A stretch of DNA of 54,545 nucleotides. Source: Gammaproteobacteria bacterium. GTDB taxonomy: Bacteria > Pseudomonadota > Gammaproteobacteria > DSM-16500. The position numbers and the translations under genes are program-made. A model generated the notes under the pieces. The model ran no database searches, was not told the DNA's origin, and was given only the letters and a program-made list of their open reading frames with translations. Shown one piece after another: positions 19,617 to 28,245 of the stretch. Position 1 is the stretch's first letter, and each line of letters starts with the position of its first letter. The DNA lies in the NCBI GenBank assembly GCA_013288815.1, contig JABDBD010000018.1, positions 1,478 to 56,022 of the forward strand. The letters run 5' to 3'.

Positions 19617-19938
19617 TATTTGCAACTATGCCTCTCACGGTGATTGTAGATTTTTTAGTCCTTCAGAGTGGGTTAGATTGTACCTTAAAAACGGCGCACA
19701 TTGTTATCCATATGCTAGCTTTTTTCAGTTTTCAGATGATGACAGATTAACTAGGCTTGACGTAAGACTTTCGCTCTATCCAAAACAGACAATACCGCAA
19801 GAATGAGTGAGACTTAGCTGTAAAAAAACTTGCCAAGCAGCTTAATTTATTGATTAATAGGCGATAATGAGAATGGTTATTGTTGATGCTTTCGTAATTT
19901 TCTATTTTTAAGCTATACCTGCATACCACTATCTTCGT

Positions 19939-19944
19939 TATACT
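19939..19944 (+). promoter_or_regulatory. -10 box of the sRNA candidate
   Basis: TATACT lies 7-12 bases upstream of the predicted start (about 19951) of the GGA-hairpin RNA. No strong TTGACA-like -35 is visible at the right distance, which would fit activator-dependent transcription. I found no convincing GacA/LetA box (TGTAAG-N6-CTTACA) in the 320 bp between argS and the RNA. Confidence 0.45.
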
Positions 19945-19950
19945 CCCCTT

Positions 19951-20082
19951 CGTAGTCAAGGATGGCTACTTCACGCAAAAATGGATTTGTGCAACCACTC
20001 CTCGTTTTGTGTTCACGGATGGAATGTTGGCACGGATTGCCAAACATGAATACTTCGGACGGTCTTTACCGTCCCTTTTTTT
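19951..20082 (+). ncRNA. RsmY/RsmZ/CsrB-like CsrA-sequestering sRNA candidate
   Basis: This roughly 130-nt intergenic segment contains five ANGGA motifs, four of them presented in hairpin loops. Hairpin 1 (19952-19969): GTAGTC/GGCTAC stem with loop AAGGAT. Hairpin 2 (19974-19991): CGCAAA/TTTGTG with loop AATGGA. Hairpin 3 (20012-20024): TTC/GAA with loop ACGGATG. Hairpin 4 (20029-20041): GGCA/TGCC with loop CGGAT. It ends in an intrinsic terminator and has a TATACT upstream. GGA in apical loops plus a terminator in 100-130 nt is the established layout of RsmY/RsmZ-type RNAs, which titrate the translational repressor CsrA/RsmA. No protein is credible here. Family assignment is from structure only. 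Confidence 0.72.
20057..20082 (+). terminator. Intrinsic terminator of the sRNA candidate
   Basis: GGACGGT, loop CTTT, ACCGTCC gives a perfect 7-bp GC-rich stem, followed by C and seven T residues. The orientation is plus strand. The only plus-strand transcript it can serve is the GGA-hairpin RNA, because the flanking genes are on the minus strand. Confidence 0.85.
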
Positions 20083-20167
20083 GCCTTGGATTTAGTCAGG
20101 AATCGATTTTACTCGCCGACCAACGATTTATTAGAAATCCCTCTTTTGCTCAACTCCATACCAAACT

Positions 20168-20482
20168 TTAATCTAATTGCTGCAGCCTCACATATTTTTT
20201 TTGAATAATTTTCTGAAAATTTTCATCGATCCTTGACCAGTCGAGCACATCTACTTTGATAGGTAACGTAGACTCACTAAACGCACTCACTAAACTTCCC
20301 AAAAGATCCAAAGGCAGCGGCTCGGATGTCATGATCACCAAATCGAGATCAGAAAATTTTTTAGCTGTTTTATTTATTCTTGACCCAAACACTCTTACTT
20401 CAACACCCGGTACGTATTGATGCAAAATATTTTTAACAAGAGAAAGATATTGTGAATCTAAATCAATATCAGAGGGATTCAT
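20168..20482 (-). CDS. MNT-domain nucleotidyltransferase antitoxin (MntA/HI0073-like)
   Basis: The 104-residue minimal nucleotidyltransferase has the perfect GSx10DxD signature (Gly33-Ser34, Asp45, Asp47) and a third acidic residue in KVDVLDW (Asp78). In studied HepT/MntA pairs this protein neutralises the HEPN RNase by transferring AMP onto a tyrosine next to its active site. Its ATG overlaps the stop of the HEPN gene by four bases (ATGA), the usual tight coupling of such modules. Full length. Confidence 0.9.
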   Translation of the reverse strand: MNPSDIDLDSQYLSLVKNILHQYVPGVEVRVFGSRINKTAKKFSDLDLVIMTSEPLPLDLLGSLVSAFSESTLPIKVDVLDWSRIDENFQKIIQKKYVRLQQLD

Positions 20483-20898
20483 CGATTTTTTTCTTTTAAT
20501 GAATTTAATAACTGTCTGGCATCATCTAAAAAAGACAGCGCTATTTCATAAACTTCTTGCGCCATTTTTTCATTATAAGCATGCGAAGTTAGGTTACGAA
20601 ATTTGCGGTAATTAATCCAACGCGCAGGATCTTGAACAATGCCGCGAATTGCACCTTCACGCACTAAGTCGTTAAAATTAAATTCGTCTACTATTGCAGG
20701 AGAAGGAGAATCAAGCTCCAGCCGTCGCTTGAGCATTTTCCAACAAAGCTCATAAGTAAATTCAAAACATTGAATGACTGAGTTACGAAATTGTTGGAAA
20801 AGAGGCTCATCTTTTTTCGCCATATCAGAATGAGAATAATTGACTGCTTCGCTGAGACGATACACTGCTTTTTCTAAGGAGGTTAAGTCCAGTTCCAT
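20479..20898 (-). CDS. HEPN-domain toxin (HepT/HI0074-like)
   Basis: The protein has 139 residues from the ATG 20896-20898, which lies one base after the topA stop; the frame stays open further into topA but the conserved domain starts here (MELDLTSLEKAVYRLSEAV). The HEPN RNase motif RX4HXY is intact: Arg101-NLTS-His106-A-Tyr108, with Tyr108 the expected AMPylation target. FEFTYELCWKMLKRRLE is the HI0074-family core. It probably acts as an RNA-cleaving toxin controlled by the downstream MNT protein. Its placement against topA suggests transcription from the topA promoter. Confidence 0.9.
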   Translation of the reverse strand: MELDLTSLEKAVYRLSEAVNYSHSDMAKKDEPLFQQFRNSVIQCFEFTYELCWKMLKRRLELDSPSPAIVDEFNFNDLVREGAIRGIVQDPARWINYRKFRNLTSHAYNEKMAQEVYEIALSFLDDARQLLNSLKEKNR

Positions 20899-20899
20899 T

Positions 20900-23194
20900 T
20901 TAAACATCTTCAGGTTTTTCATACGGCAACTTGAAGTCACAAGGCGTATGCGGACAAACCAACTCTGTGCCGCGACGCTTTGTTGTTTTGATCGTAAGAA
21001 GAGGCCACGCACAAGTCGGGCAAGGTTTATTGACAGGCTCATTCCAAATCGCATATTTGCAATCAGGATAACGTGCGCAGGAATAAAAAATCTTTCCATA
21101 GCGTGATTTGCGCTGCAGCATTTTTCCCTGATGACATTCAGGACAATCTACGCCTGTATCCAGCGGTTTTGTCAGCGATTCTAAATGTTTGCAGTTTGGA
21201 TAATTGCTACAACCAATAAATTTACCGTAACGACCCACTTTAATTTGCAAAGGAGAATTGCATTTTGGACAAAGACGTCCTTCAACAACTTCCGGTTGAA
21301 TCGCATTCGCTTTGTCTTCGTCTACACTTCGCGTGTAATTACAATCAGGGTATCCTGTACAACCGATGAATCGATTATGCTTCCCTAAACGTATAGACAA
21401 CGGCAAGCCACACTGCGGACAATTTTCATCTAAGGCTTCTTGGGTGACATCTTTTCGCTGAACCGTTTCTAAAATTTCATCGACCAAATGTTTAAAAGGC
21501 CCCCAAAATTGATCCAGCAAAGGAACCCATTCTTTTTCGCCGCGTGAAATTTCATCCAGTGCATCTTCTAGTTTTGCCGTAAAATCATAATCGACATATT
21601 GGGTAAAATATTTTGTTAAAAATTTATTAACAACACGCCCCACGTCCGTCGGATGGAATCGTTTCGATTCTAAATTGACATATTCTCGATGTTGTAACGT
21701 ATAAATAATCGCAGCGTACGTTGAAGGTCTACCAATACCATGCTCTTCTAATGCTTTAATCAAGGTAGCTTCAGAATAACGAGGTGGCGGCTCAGTAAAA
21801 TGTTGGTTACAGTCAATATCATCCAACGTCACTTCTTCGCCTTCTTTTAATGGAGGCAAAATGCGTTCTTCATCTTGATCGGGCTTTTTATCGTCTAGAC
21901 TTTCTTGATAGACATGCATAAAACCGGGATCAGCAATCACCGAACCATTGGCACGAAAATTATTTTTGGGTCCACAACTTAAATCGGCAGCGACTGTGTC
22001 AATCGTTGCATGAATCATTTGGCACGCTACCGTACGTTTCCAAATTAAATCATATAATTTGTATTGTTCAGGCGTTAAAAATTCTTTAATCGCTTCTGGA
22101 AGGTGCAATACCGATGTTGGCCGAATTGCTTCATGCGCTTCTTGAGCGTTTTTAGCCCTTGTTTTATAGACTCTTAGCTCATCTGGCACATTATTTTTGC
22201 CATAGCGATCCTCAATCAACTGGCGAATTTCAGCGATGGCTTCAAGAGACAAATTGACCGAGTCAGTACGCATATACGAAATCAAACCCACTGCGCCGCC
22301 GCCAATATCGATACCTTCATAGAGTTGCTGAGCGGTACGCATGGTTTTTTGCGCGGTAAATCCAAGCTTTCGTGCGGCTTCTTGTTGTAATGTCGATGTA
22401 ATAAACGGTGCTGCCGGATTACGTTTACGTTGCTTTTTATCTACCTTGGTAACAACTAATTTTCCTTTAGCTGCCTTCAATAATGCTTTTTTAACTTTTT
22501 CAGCTTGTTCAGCATTGGTAATGGAAAATTGTTCTTGCTTCTCACCCTCATAAATCGTTAACTTTGCTGTGAATGGAATATTATTTGTTTGTGTACGCGC
22601 AGCAATATCCCAATATTCTTGGTTAACAAATTTTTCAATTTCTTCTTCGCGCTCAACAATCATTCTCAATGCGGGGCTTTGCACTCGTCCTGCTGATAAA
22701 CCACGACGAACTTTTCGCCACAACAATGGCGATAAGTTAAATCCGACTAAATAATCCAACGCCCTTCGCGCTTGCTGAGCATTCACCAACTCCATCGAAA
22801 TATCACGTGGATTATCAATTGCAGCTTGTACTGCAGTTTTTGTAATTTCATGAAATACGACTCGATTAACCGGTTTTTTCGTCAGTAATTCACGATCATG
22901 CAAAATTTCATAAACGTGCCATGAAATCGCTTCACCTTCACGATCAGGGTCAGTTGCCAGATAAAGAGCATCTGACTTTGTCATTGCTTTCACAATCGCG
23001 GCAACATGTTTCGCATTTTTTTCAATTAACTCATACTTCATTGCAAAATCATGCTCGGTATCGACAGCACCTTCTTTGGGTAACAAATCTCGTACGTGTC
23101 CATAGGACGCTAAGACTTCAAAGCCAGGGCCTAAATATTTTTTAATGGTCTTTGCCTTAGCAGGGGATTCGACGATGACTAAGTTTTTAGACAT
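20900..23194 (-). CDS. topA: DNA topoisomerase I
   Basis: TopA relaxes negatively supercoiled DNA. The 764-residue protein has an N-terminal Toprim domain (residues 4-120; TDPDREGE at 81-88), catalytic Tyr307 in ISYMRTDS, the GIGRPSTYA motif, and four C-terminal zinc-ribbon-like repeats. Three have CPxC...C-x4/5-C form (CPQCGLPLS, CPKCNSPLQ, CPECHQGKM) and the last is CPTCAWPLL...CPHTPC. Length and order are normal. The 97 bp upstream (23195-23291) show nothing notable. Same strand as smg and dprA upstream. Confidence 0.98.
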   Translation of the reverse strand: MSKNLVIVESPAKAKTIKKYLGPGFEVLASYGHVRDLLPKEGAVDTEHDFAMKYELIEKNAKHVAAIVKAMTKSDALYLATDPDREGEAISWHVYEILHDRELLTKKPVNRVVFHEITKTAVQAAIDNPRDISMELVNAQQARRALDYLVGFNLSPLLWRKVRRGLSAGRVQSPALRMIVEREEEIEKFVNQEYWDIAARTQTNNIPFTAKLTIYEGEKQEQFSITNAEQAEKVKKALLKAAKGKLVVTKVDKKQRKRNPAAPFITSTLQQEAARKLGFTAQKTMRTAQQLYEGIDIGGGAVGLISYMRTDSVNLSLEAIAEIRQLIEDRYGKNNVPDELRVYKTRAKNAQEAHEAIRPTSVLHLPEAIKEFLTPEQYKLYDLIWKRTVACQMIHATIDTVAADLSCGPKNNFRANGSVIADPGFMHVYQESLDDKKPDQDEERILPPLKEGEEVTLDDIDCNQHFTEPPPRYSEATLIKALEEHGIGRPSTYAAIIYTLQHREYVNLESKRFHPTDVGRVVNKFLTKYFTQYVDYDFTAKLEDALDEISRGEKEWVPLLDQFWGPFKHLVDEILETVQRKDVTQEALDENCPQCGLPLSIRLGKHNRFIGCTGYPDCNYTRSVDEDKANAIQPEVVEGRLCPKCNSPLQIKVGRYGKFIGCSNYPNCKHLESLTKPLDTGVDCPECHQGKMLQRKSRYGKIFYSCARYPDCKYAIWNEPVNKPCPTCAWPLLTIKTTKRRGTELVCPHTPCDFKLPYEKPEDV

Positions 23195-23291
23195 AAAAGT
23201 AAATCTTCCTTAGAGTATTATGGGGCTGCTAACTTTCGTTTTTTTTATTTGCTGGATAACAATCACATACGAAAATTATAAAAATAGAAAT

Positions 23292-23759
23292 CTAATGCAA
23301 CACATCAAATGCATCAGACAAAATCATATCTTGGAGTAATGATAAGGCTGATTTTTTATCGGGCTGACTAAACAACACCATTAACACAACCCATTTCACA
23401 CGTCCCAAATCAACCGCCCGACTATCCAAGGCCATGACTCTATCAATCACAATTTCACGAGTAGTCGGATCTAAAATACCTAACTGCTCTAAATAAAGTA
23501 AAAATCCGCGGCCCTCAACGCCTAATTGTTCGCTTTCTTCTGTCAAAAAGTGTCTGAGCGAAGGAGAAGCTAATATTGGGGCAGCTTCCACGGCAACCTT
23601 AAATCGGCTCAGCCCATCTAACCAATCTAGCGCGCAATCGATCTCACCGCGAGTAAATCCAACCCTTTCTAGCTCGACGGCAATCGTTTGATTATCCGTT
23701 TTCAAAGCAACGTTGCCATCCATGTAATTTTCAAATATAAACATTAATACATCAAACAT
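23292..23759 (-). CDS. smg: Smg family protein (DUF494)
   Basis: The 155-residue protein is a member of the Smg/DUF494 family, conserved between dprA and topA in gammaproteobacteria. MFDVLMFIFENYMDGN at the N-terminus and FLLYLEQLGILDPTTREIVIDRVMALD plus VKWVVLMVLFSQP toward the end match the family. The ATG at 23757-23759 gives the typical MFDVL start; an ATG three codons earlier is possible. The function is not established; the topA/dprA linkage hints at DNA metabolism. Confidence 0.92.
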   Translation of the reverse strand: MFDVLMFIFENYMDGNVALKTDNQTIAVELERVGFTRGEIDCALDWLDGLSRFKVAVEAAPILASPSLRHFLTEESEQLGVEGRGFLLYLEQLGILDPTTREIVIDRVMALDSRAVDLGRVKWVVLMVLFSQPDKKSALSLLQDMILSDAFDVLH

Positions 23760-23781
23760 AGTCACCATTTCTACTTAAATT

Positions 23782-24951
23782 TCAAATACCTAGCGGTGTA
23801 CGAATATAGCCGCCAGGGACAACTCGGACATAATTCCGCAACTCTAATGACAACAGCATGGAGGAAACTTCGCTCGCAGTCAATCCACTTCGCATAATAA
23901 TAGAATCAAATGTGGTAACAGAATGGTCAATAACTATCAGAAATTCTCGCTGCTTGGGCTCTAAAACAACACTGTTATCCACTTCCAATTTAACAGTAGA
24001 CTCATTAGACCTATTCATAGGTTTGCCAGGGAACAGCGGAGATGAATGGTTTGATTGCATAGCGCTCACCCCACGCAACGGGCCCAATTCTTCTAAAATA
24101 TCACTCGCATTTTCAATTAACTTTGCCCCTTCTCGAATGAGTTGATGACACCCACGCGCCAGCGGATTATGAATCGAGCCCGGGATAGCAAATACCTCTC
24201 TGCCCTGCTCTGCCGCAAAACGAGCAGTAATCAAAGACCCACTGCGTATTGCAGCCTCAATCACCACCACACCCAAACTAAGCCCGCTAATAATGCGATT
24301 GCGTCTCGGAAAGTTTTCACGATGCGGCGGCATATCAAGCGGAAACTCACTCACCAAAGCACCTTGACGAATAATCTGCTCAGCTAATTTTTGATTACTC
24401 CTGGGATAAATTTGGTTTAAGCCAGATCCTAATACCGCAATCGTTTGACAGTTAGCTTTCAAAGCTCCCAAATGACTTGCTGTATCAATACCTAATGCTA
24501 ATCCACTCGTCACCCACAGTCCCGCTTGTGCTAAACAGCGCGCATAGTCATCAGCCATTTCTATTCCACCATGTGTCGGATGACGCGAGCCGACCATTGC
24601 TATTTGCGGCGTTGATAAAATATTCGCGTATCCTTGCACATAAAGTACTAATGGCGCATCTGGCAATTGACGTAATAATTCGGGATACGATTTGTCCGCT
24701 TGTGTCAGCACATAACAATTTGGTTGCTGACTCCATAAAATATCTTGTTCGGCGACCTTCCAATTTGGATTTTTCAAAACATGAATTTCTTTATTGGTTA
24801 AACCAATTTCTTTTAACTCAGCAAACGATGCTGAGAATAATGTTTGTATATTAGAAAAATAGCTTAACCATAATTTAAATGTGACGGGGCCTATTCCTGG
24901 GAAGCGTGTCGCTGCCAGCCAATAGATCGCATCTGCTGATGTCTTTTGCAT
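23782..24951 (-). CDS. dprA: DNA processing protein DprA/Smf
   Basis: DprA binds incoming single-stranded DNA during natural transformation and loads RecA. The 389-residue protein has an N-terminal helical region with a helix-hairpin-helix-like segment (FPGIGPVTFKLWL), the Rossmann-like core (MVGSRHPTHGGIEMADDYA, TSGLALGIDTASHLGAL, VLGSGLNQIYPRSN, REVFAIPGSIHNPLARGCHQLI) and a C-terminal winged-helix DprA domain (residues about 325-385). Full length, so DNA uptake capacity is possible. Forms the dprA-smg-topA-HEPN-MNT run. Confidence 0.97.
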   Translation of the reverse strand: MQKTSADAIYWLAATRFPGIGPVTFKLWLSYFSNIQTLFSASFAELKEIGLTNKEIHVLKNPNWKVAEQDILWSQQPNCYVLTQADKSYPELLRQLPDAPLVLYVQGYANILSTPQIAMVGSRHPTHGGIEMADDYARCLAQAGLWVTSGLALGIDTASHLGALKANCQTIAVLGSGLNQIYPRSNQKLAEQIIRQGALVSEFPLDMPPHRENFPRRNRIISGLSLGVVVIEAAIRSGSLITARFAAEQGREVFAIPGSIHNPLARGCHQLIREGAKLIENASDILEELGPLRGVSAMQSNHSSPLFPGKPMNRSNESTVKLEVDNSVVLEPKQREFLIVIDHSVTTFDSIIMRSGLTASEVSSMLLSLELRNYVRVVPGGYIRTPLGI

Positions 24952-25088
24952 AGGTAATACTCTTGTTTGTGATTTGAGAAGTGGTGATGATTGTGAAACG
25001 AATTATTGCAGGGCTAGCTCAGGATGGACGCAAAGATTAACTGTGTGGGACGTTATTTTCAATAGAAATATGTTGCTAACTAGTGTCC

Positions 25089-25203
25089 ATTGGCGAAAAA
25101 AAGACTCATAATTTACGCCAAATAGGTCTAAATCCATAGCTATTTGGCGGAATAAGGAAGTATAATTTACGCCAAATACCATTCAATCCAACCCTAATTG
25201 GCG
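25089..25203. repeat. 54-bp tandem repeat with TTTGGCG boxes and -10 sequences
   Basis: Two units (25089-25142 and 25143-25196; 39 of 54 bases identical) and the beginning of a third precede the ATPase gene at 25215. Each unit has an (A/T)TTGGCG box and its inverted partner CGCCAAATA, plus CATAAT or TATAAT just upstream of it. A 17-bp block is perfectly repeated at 25108-25124 and 25162-25178. TATAAT at 25161-25166 is a plausible -10. The layout looks like a duplicated promoter-operator. The rest of the 263-bp gap (24952-25088) shows nothing else. Confidence 0.7.
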
Positions 25204-25214
25204 AATTATTTTTT

Positions 25215-26675
25215 ATGAATACATATTTTATTGAAAAAAAAGAAGATTTTATAGGTCGTCAGGAGGAGAAAAAACGGCTCAATGAAATAACGGCCCAAGC
25301 GGGTGCAAAAATCATTATTGTCTATGGGCGCAGGCGAGTAGGGAAAACAGAATTATTGGAACAGACTTTTAGAGAGCGTAATTTGTTAAAATTTGAAGGA
25401 CAAGAACAATTACACCCTCCTGAGCAAATGCAGTTTGTTATGCAACAACTAGCCGGCTATGCACAAGAGCCATTATTAGAAAAAGTTAAAATATCCAGCT
25501 GGGTTGATGTTTTGCAATATATTGCAGAAAGGACAGCTCAAGGGAAATGGACAATTTATTTTGAAGAAGTGCAATGGTTAGCAAATTATGAACCCCACTT
25601 CATTTCCGCCTTAAAATATATGTGGGATAATTTTTTTAGACATAATGCACAATTAATTATTATCTTATGTGGATCATCACCCTCATTCATGATCAATGAA
25701 GTCATAAAATCACGAGCGCTTTATAATCGTTCGCAGTATGAATTACCATTAAAAGAATTTAATTTAATAGAAACACAAGCCATGTTAAGCAATCATTCTC
25801 AGCGAGAAATTCTAGATGCTTATTTAACAATTGGCGGGATGCCAGAATATTTATTAAGACTAAAAAATAAAACTTCTGTATATCTTAAACTATGCAATGA
25901 ATCTTTTTTACCCGGCGCTTTTTTTTCTCGCGAATTTGAAAAAATATTTACTAGTAGCTTAGCTAAAAATAAGCATTATAAAAAAATTGTCGCATTTCTC
26001 AGTAAATATAAATACTCCACGCGCGACAAAATTAGAGAGCATTTAAAATTAAAATCAGGTGGCGGCTTAACAGCCCTTTTGCAAGATTTAGAAGTATGCG
26101 GCTTTATTGAAAAATATACTCCTTATAATTTAGCGGATAATAGTTTATTAGCACGCTATTGTATCAACGATGCTTATTTACAGTTTTATTTTAAATTCAT
26201 TCAGCCTGTAGAAAAACGTATTACGAATGGAGACTTTACTAGCAATCCTTTGCATGCGTTAAATATGACAAATTATCAAAAATGGCTTGGCTTTGCCTTC
26301 GAAAGATTCTGCCGCAAATATCAACGTATATTCGCTAAGATACTAGGTTTTTCTGGTATCAACTATCGTGTGGGAACTTATTTTAGCAAACAGTCTGATA
26401 AAGGCGAACCTGGCTTTCAAATTGATCTGATTTTCGATAGAGACGATCATGTCTTAACAATATGCGAAATAAAATACCTGCAAACCAAAGTGACTGGAAA
26501 AATTATTGAAGAATTTAATAAAAAACTAGAATTATTTCCTAACAAAAACAATAAAACACTGCAAAGAGTTTTAATTACAAATTCCAGCGCGGATAACACG
26601 CTATTAAGACGAGCCTATTTTGACAGAATAATCGATCTAACTGATATTTTTAGCATTGAAAATTGGTCCATTTGA
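25215..26675 (+). CDS. Archaeal-type P-loop ATPase (ATPase_2/DUF234-like)
   Basis: The 486-residue protein has Walker A GRRRVGKT (residues 38-45) and a Walker B-position motif IYFEEVQWL in which the usual Asp-Glu is Glu-Glu. CGSSPSFM is the sensor-like strand. A winged-helix segment follows (residues about 265-310), then a C-terminal PD-(D/E)XK-nuclease-like domain (GFQIDLIFDRDDHVLTICEIKYLQTKV, with the D...E-x-K order). This is the architecture of the ATPase_2/DUF234 family of STAND-like ATPases. Role unknown; the C-terminal domain often lacks proven nuclease activity. The ATG has no clear Shine-Dalgarno. Probably acquired horizontally and regulated by the upstream repeats. Confidence 0.88.
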   Translation: MNTYFIEKKEDFIGRQEEKKRLNEITAQAGAKIIIVYGRRRVGKTELLEQTFRERNLLKFEGQEQLHPPEQMQFVMQQLAGYAQEPLLEKVKISSWVDVLQYIAERTAQGKWTIYFEEVQWLANYEPHFISALKYMWDNFFRHNAQLIIILCGSSPSFMINEVIKSRALYNRSQYELPLKEFNLIETQAMLSNHSQREILDAYLTIGGMPEYLLRLKNKTSVYLKLCNESFLPGAFFSREFEKIFTSSLAKNKHYKKIVAFLSKYKYSTRDKIREHLKLKSGGGLTALLQDLEVCGFIEKYTPYNLADNSLLARYCINDAYLQFYFKFIQPVEKRITNGDFTSNPLHALNMTNYQKWLGFAFERFCRKYQRIFAKILGFSGINYRVGTYFSKQSDKGEPGFQIDLIFDRDDHVLTICEIKYLQTKVTGKIIEEFNKKLELFPNKNNKTLQRVLITNSSADNTLLRRAYFDRIIDLTDIFSIENWSI

Positions 26676-26760
26676 AATTCTTATATAAATATGAATATTC
26701 ACTTTTTTAAATTCAAGCAATCACAACTCTTTGATTTAATGTAAATGTTGAATAATATAT

Positions 26761-26805
26761 ACTTTATAAAGAATAAATACATTGAAATAATACACTTTAT
26801 AAAGT
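26761..26805. promoter_or_regulatory. Duplicated ACTTTATAAAGT palindrome upstream of ATPase
   Basis: ACTTTATAAAG (26761-26771) and the perfect 12-bp palindrome ACTTTATAAAGT (26794-26805) are 33 bp apart, about three helical turns, and 41-85 bp upstream of the AAA_14/DUF4143 ATPase start. This is a typical layout for a pair of dimer-binding operator sites. No regulator gene is adjacent. The remainder of the 170-bp gap is featureless AT-rich DNA. Confidence 0.6.
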
Positions 26806-26845
26806 ATGTTTATGATATGCATATTACAACAAAAGGCAAGCCGCA

Positions 26846-28168
26846 ATGCTTAAATTCGTACCCATATTGACTGAGTGGCAAAACATCATTGCGAATGTTC
26901 AAGGCATAGAAAGGGATTATAATAAGGAATTATTTTCAGCATCCAACTCTAAACCTATCAAAATAATTACCGGCTTTAGGCGTAGCGGCAAATCGTTCTT
27001 AGTACAGATGGTAGCAAAAGCACTTATCGAACAAAAAAAAATTGTGCTAGCAAATTTGCTTTATCTCAATTTTGAAGACTATCGGCTAACAGAAATTCAA
27101 AACATAAATGATTTAGATGCAGTCGTGCAAATGTTTTTACATGAACTTGCACTGCCTGGCAAAAAGTTGTTGATTTTCGATGAAATTCAACTCGTCCCAG
27201 ACTGGGATAAATTAATTCGCACGTTATATGAAAAAGAACGTGATATTGAAATTTTTTTAACAGGATCTAATTCAGAATTATTATCCTCTGAAATAGGCAG
27301 TAATTTAGCAGGCAGATATGTTTCTTTTGAGATATTACCATTTAGTTTTAAAGAATTTTTATCATACCAAGAATTGATTATTGATACCGAAAAAGATTTT
27401 TATAAAAATGCAGCCAGCATTAAACGTTCGTTCACACAGTATCAAAAGTTTGGTGGGCTTCCTGAAATTTTTACGATTAATAATGCGAACACAAAATATT
27501 CTTATCTACAAGGGATTTTAAGCAAAGTTATTTTAGACGATATTATTCAGAGATTTCATGTAAGACAACCTATTCTCATCGAAAAAATCATCCATTTTAT
27601 GCATGTTGCAGTAGGTAATATTATTAGCCCAACCCGAGTAGCTAACTTCCTTAAGAGCGAAGGCATTCAAACCAAACAAGATACCATTTCTACATACATG
27701 GATTACATTGTGAAAACATTTGCAATGTATGAAGTTGATAGATTTGATTGGAAATTAAAACGCATTTTTAATACCAACAAGAAATACTATTCCGTCGATA
27801 CAGGCTTAATTAATTTATTTCCCAGCTTGGGGAATAATTATCCTAAGCAATTAGAGAATCTTGTATTTTTGAAATTAAAAAAATCATTTTCATCTATTTA
27901 TTATGGCACATTAGAAAATGGCAAAGAAATAGATTTCATTGCTCAAGATAAATCTAACAATTTTTATAAATTTCAAGTGACTCAAACAGTAACCTCGGAA
28001 AACAAAACCAGAGAATTGTCGTCATTTATTTTGTCAGATAAATATTTACATAAAATGAATAATATTTTGCTGACGATGGATGAGAAAGAGGAAACTCTAC
28101 AGATTGAAGGCTGTGTTATTGAAAAAAAATATTTACTCAAATGGTTATTAGAACCGGATAAAACATAA
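26846..28168 (+). CDS. AAA_14 / DUF4143 ATPase
   Basis: The 440-residue protein has Walker A GFRRSGKS (43-50), Walker B LLIFDEIQ, the sensor segment FLTGSNSELLSSEIGSNLAGR, and the C-terminal DUF4143 region (YYSVDTGLIN, then LENLVFLKLKK and GKEIDFIAQD, with QVTQ in place of the usual E-x-K strand). The family is widespread in bacteria, often in genomic islands, and has no settled function; a degenerate restriction-nuclease fold is expected at the C-terminus. It lies next to another lone ATPase gene but is separated by 170 bp and has its own operator-like repeats. Confidence 0.9.
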   Translation: MLKFVPILTEWQNIIANVQGIERDYNKELFSASNSKPIKIITGFRRSGKSFLVQMVAKALIEQKKIVLANLLYLNFEDYRLTEIQNINDLDAVVQMFLHELALPGKKLLIFDEIQLVPDWDKLIRTLYEKERDIEIFLTGSNSELLSSEIGSNLAGRYVSFEILPFSFKEFLSYQELIIDTEKDFYKNAASIKRSFTQYQKFGGLPEIFTINNANTKYSYLQGILSKVILDDIIQRFHVRQPILIEKIIHFMHVAVGNIISPTRVANFLKSEGIQTKQDTISTYMDYIVKTFAMYEVDRFDWKLKRIFNTNKKYYSVDTGLINLFPSLGNNYPKQLENLVFLKLKKSFSSIYYGTLENGKEIDFIAQDKSNNFYKFQVTQTVTSENKTRELSSFILSDKYLHKMNNILLTMDEKEETLQIEGCVIEKKYLLKWLLEPDKT

Positions 28169-28245
28169 CAATGATCCTAGTCAGGATCAAAAAGATTCCG
28201 CCGGTTATATATTTTTATATTCGGCGAAATATTTATTATCCTAGA

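Noticed and set aside
19811..19834. GacA/LetA-type box (TGTAAAAAAACTTGCC) upstream of the sRNA
   Set aside because: The half-sites are separated by the wrong spacing and the right half is a poor match, so I do not claim an activator site.
19962..20171. Plus-strand 69-codon open frame over the sRNA candidate
   Set aside because: No ribosome site, odd composition, and it runs through a clear intrinsic terminator; the GGA hairpins explain the sequence better.
20899..21099. 67-codon N-terminal extension of the HEPN toxin inside topA
   Set aside because: It is the out-of-frame shadow of the topA zinc ribbons; the HEPN domain starts right after the topA stop.
28169..28245. Terminator between the DUF4143 ATPase gene and the SulP gene
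   Set aside because: Only a weak TTCCGCC/GGCGAA pairing with a long AT loop is visible, not a convincing stem with T-run.
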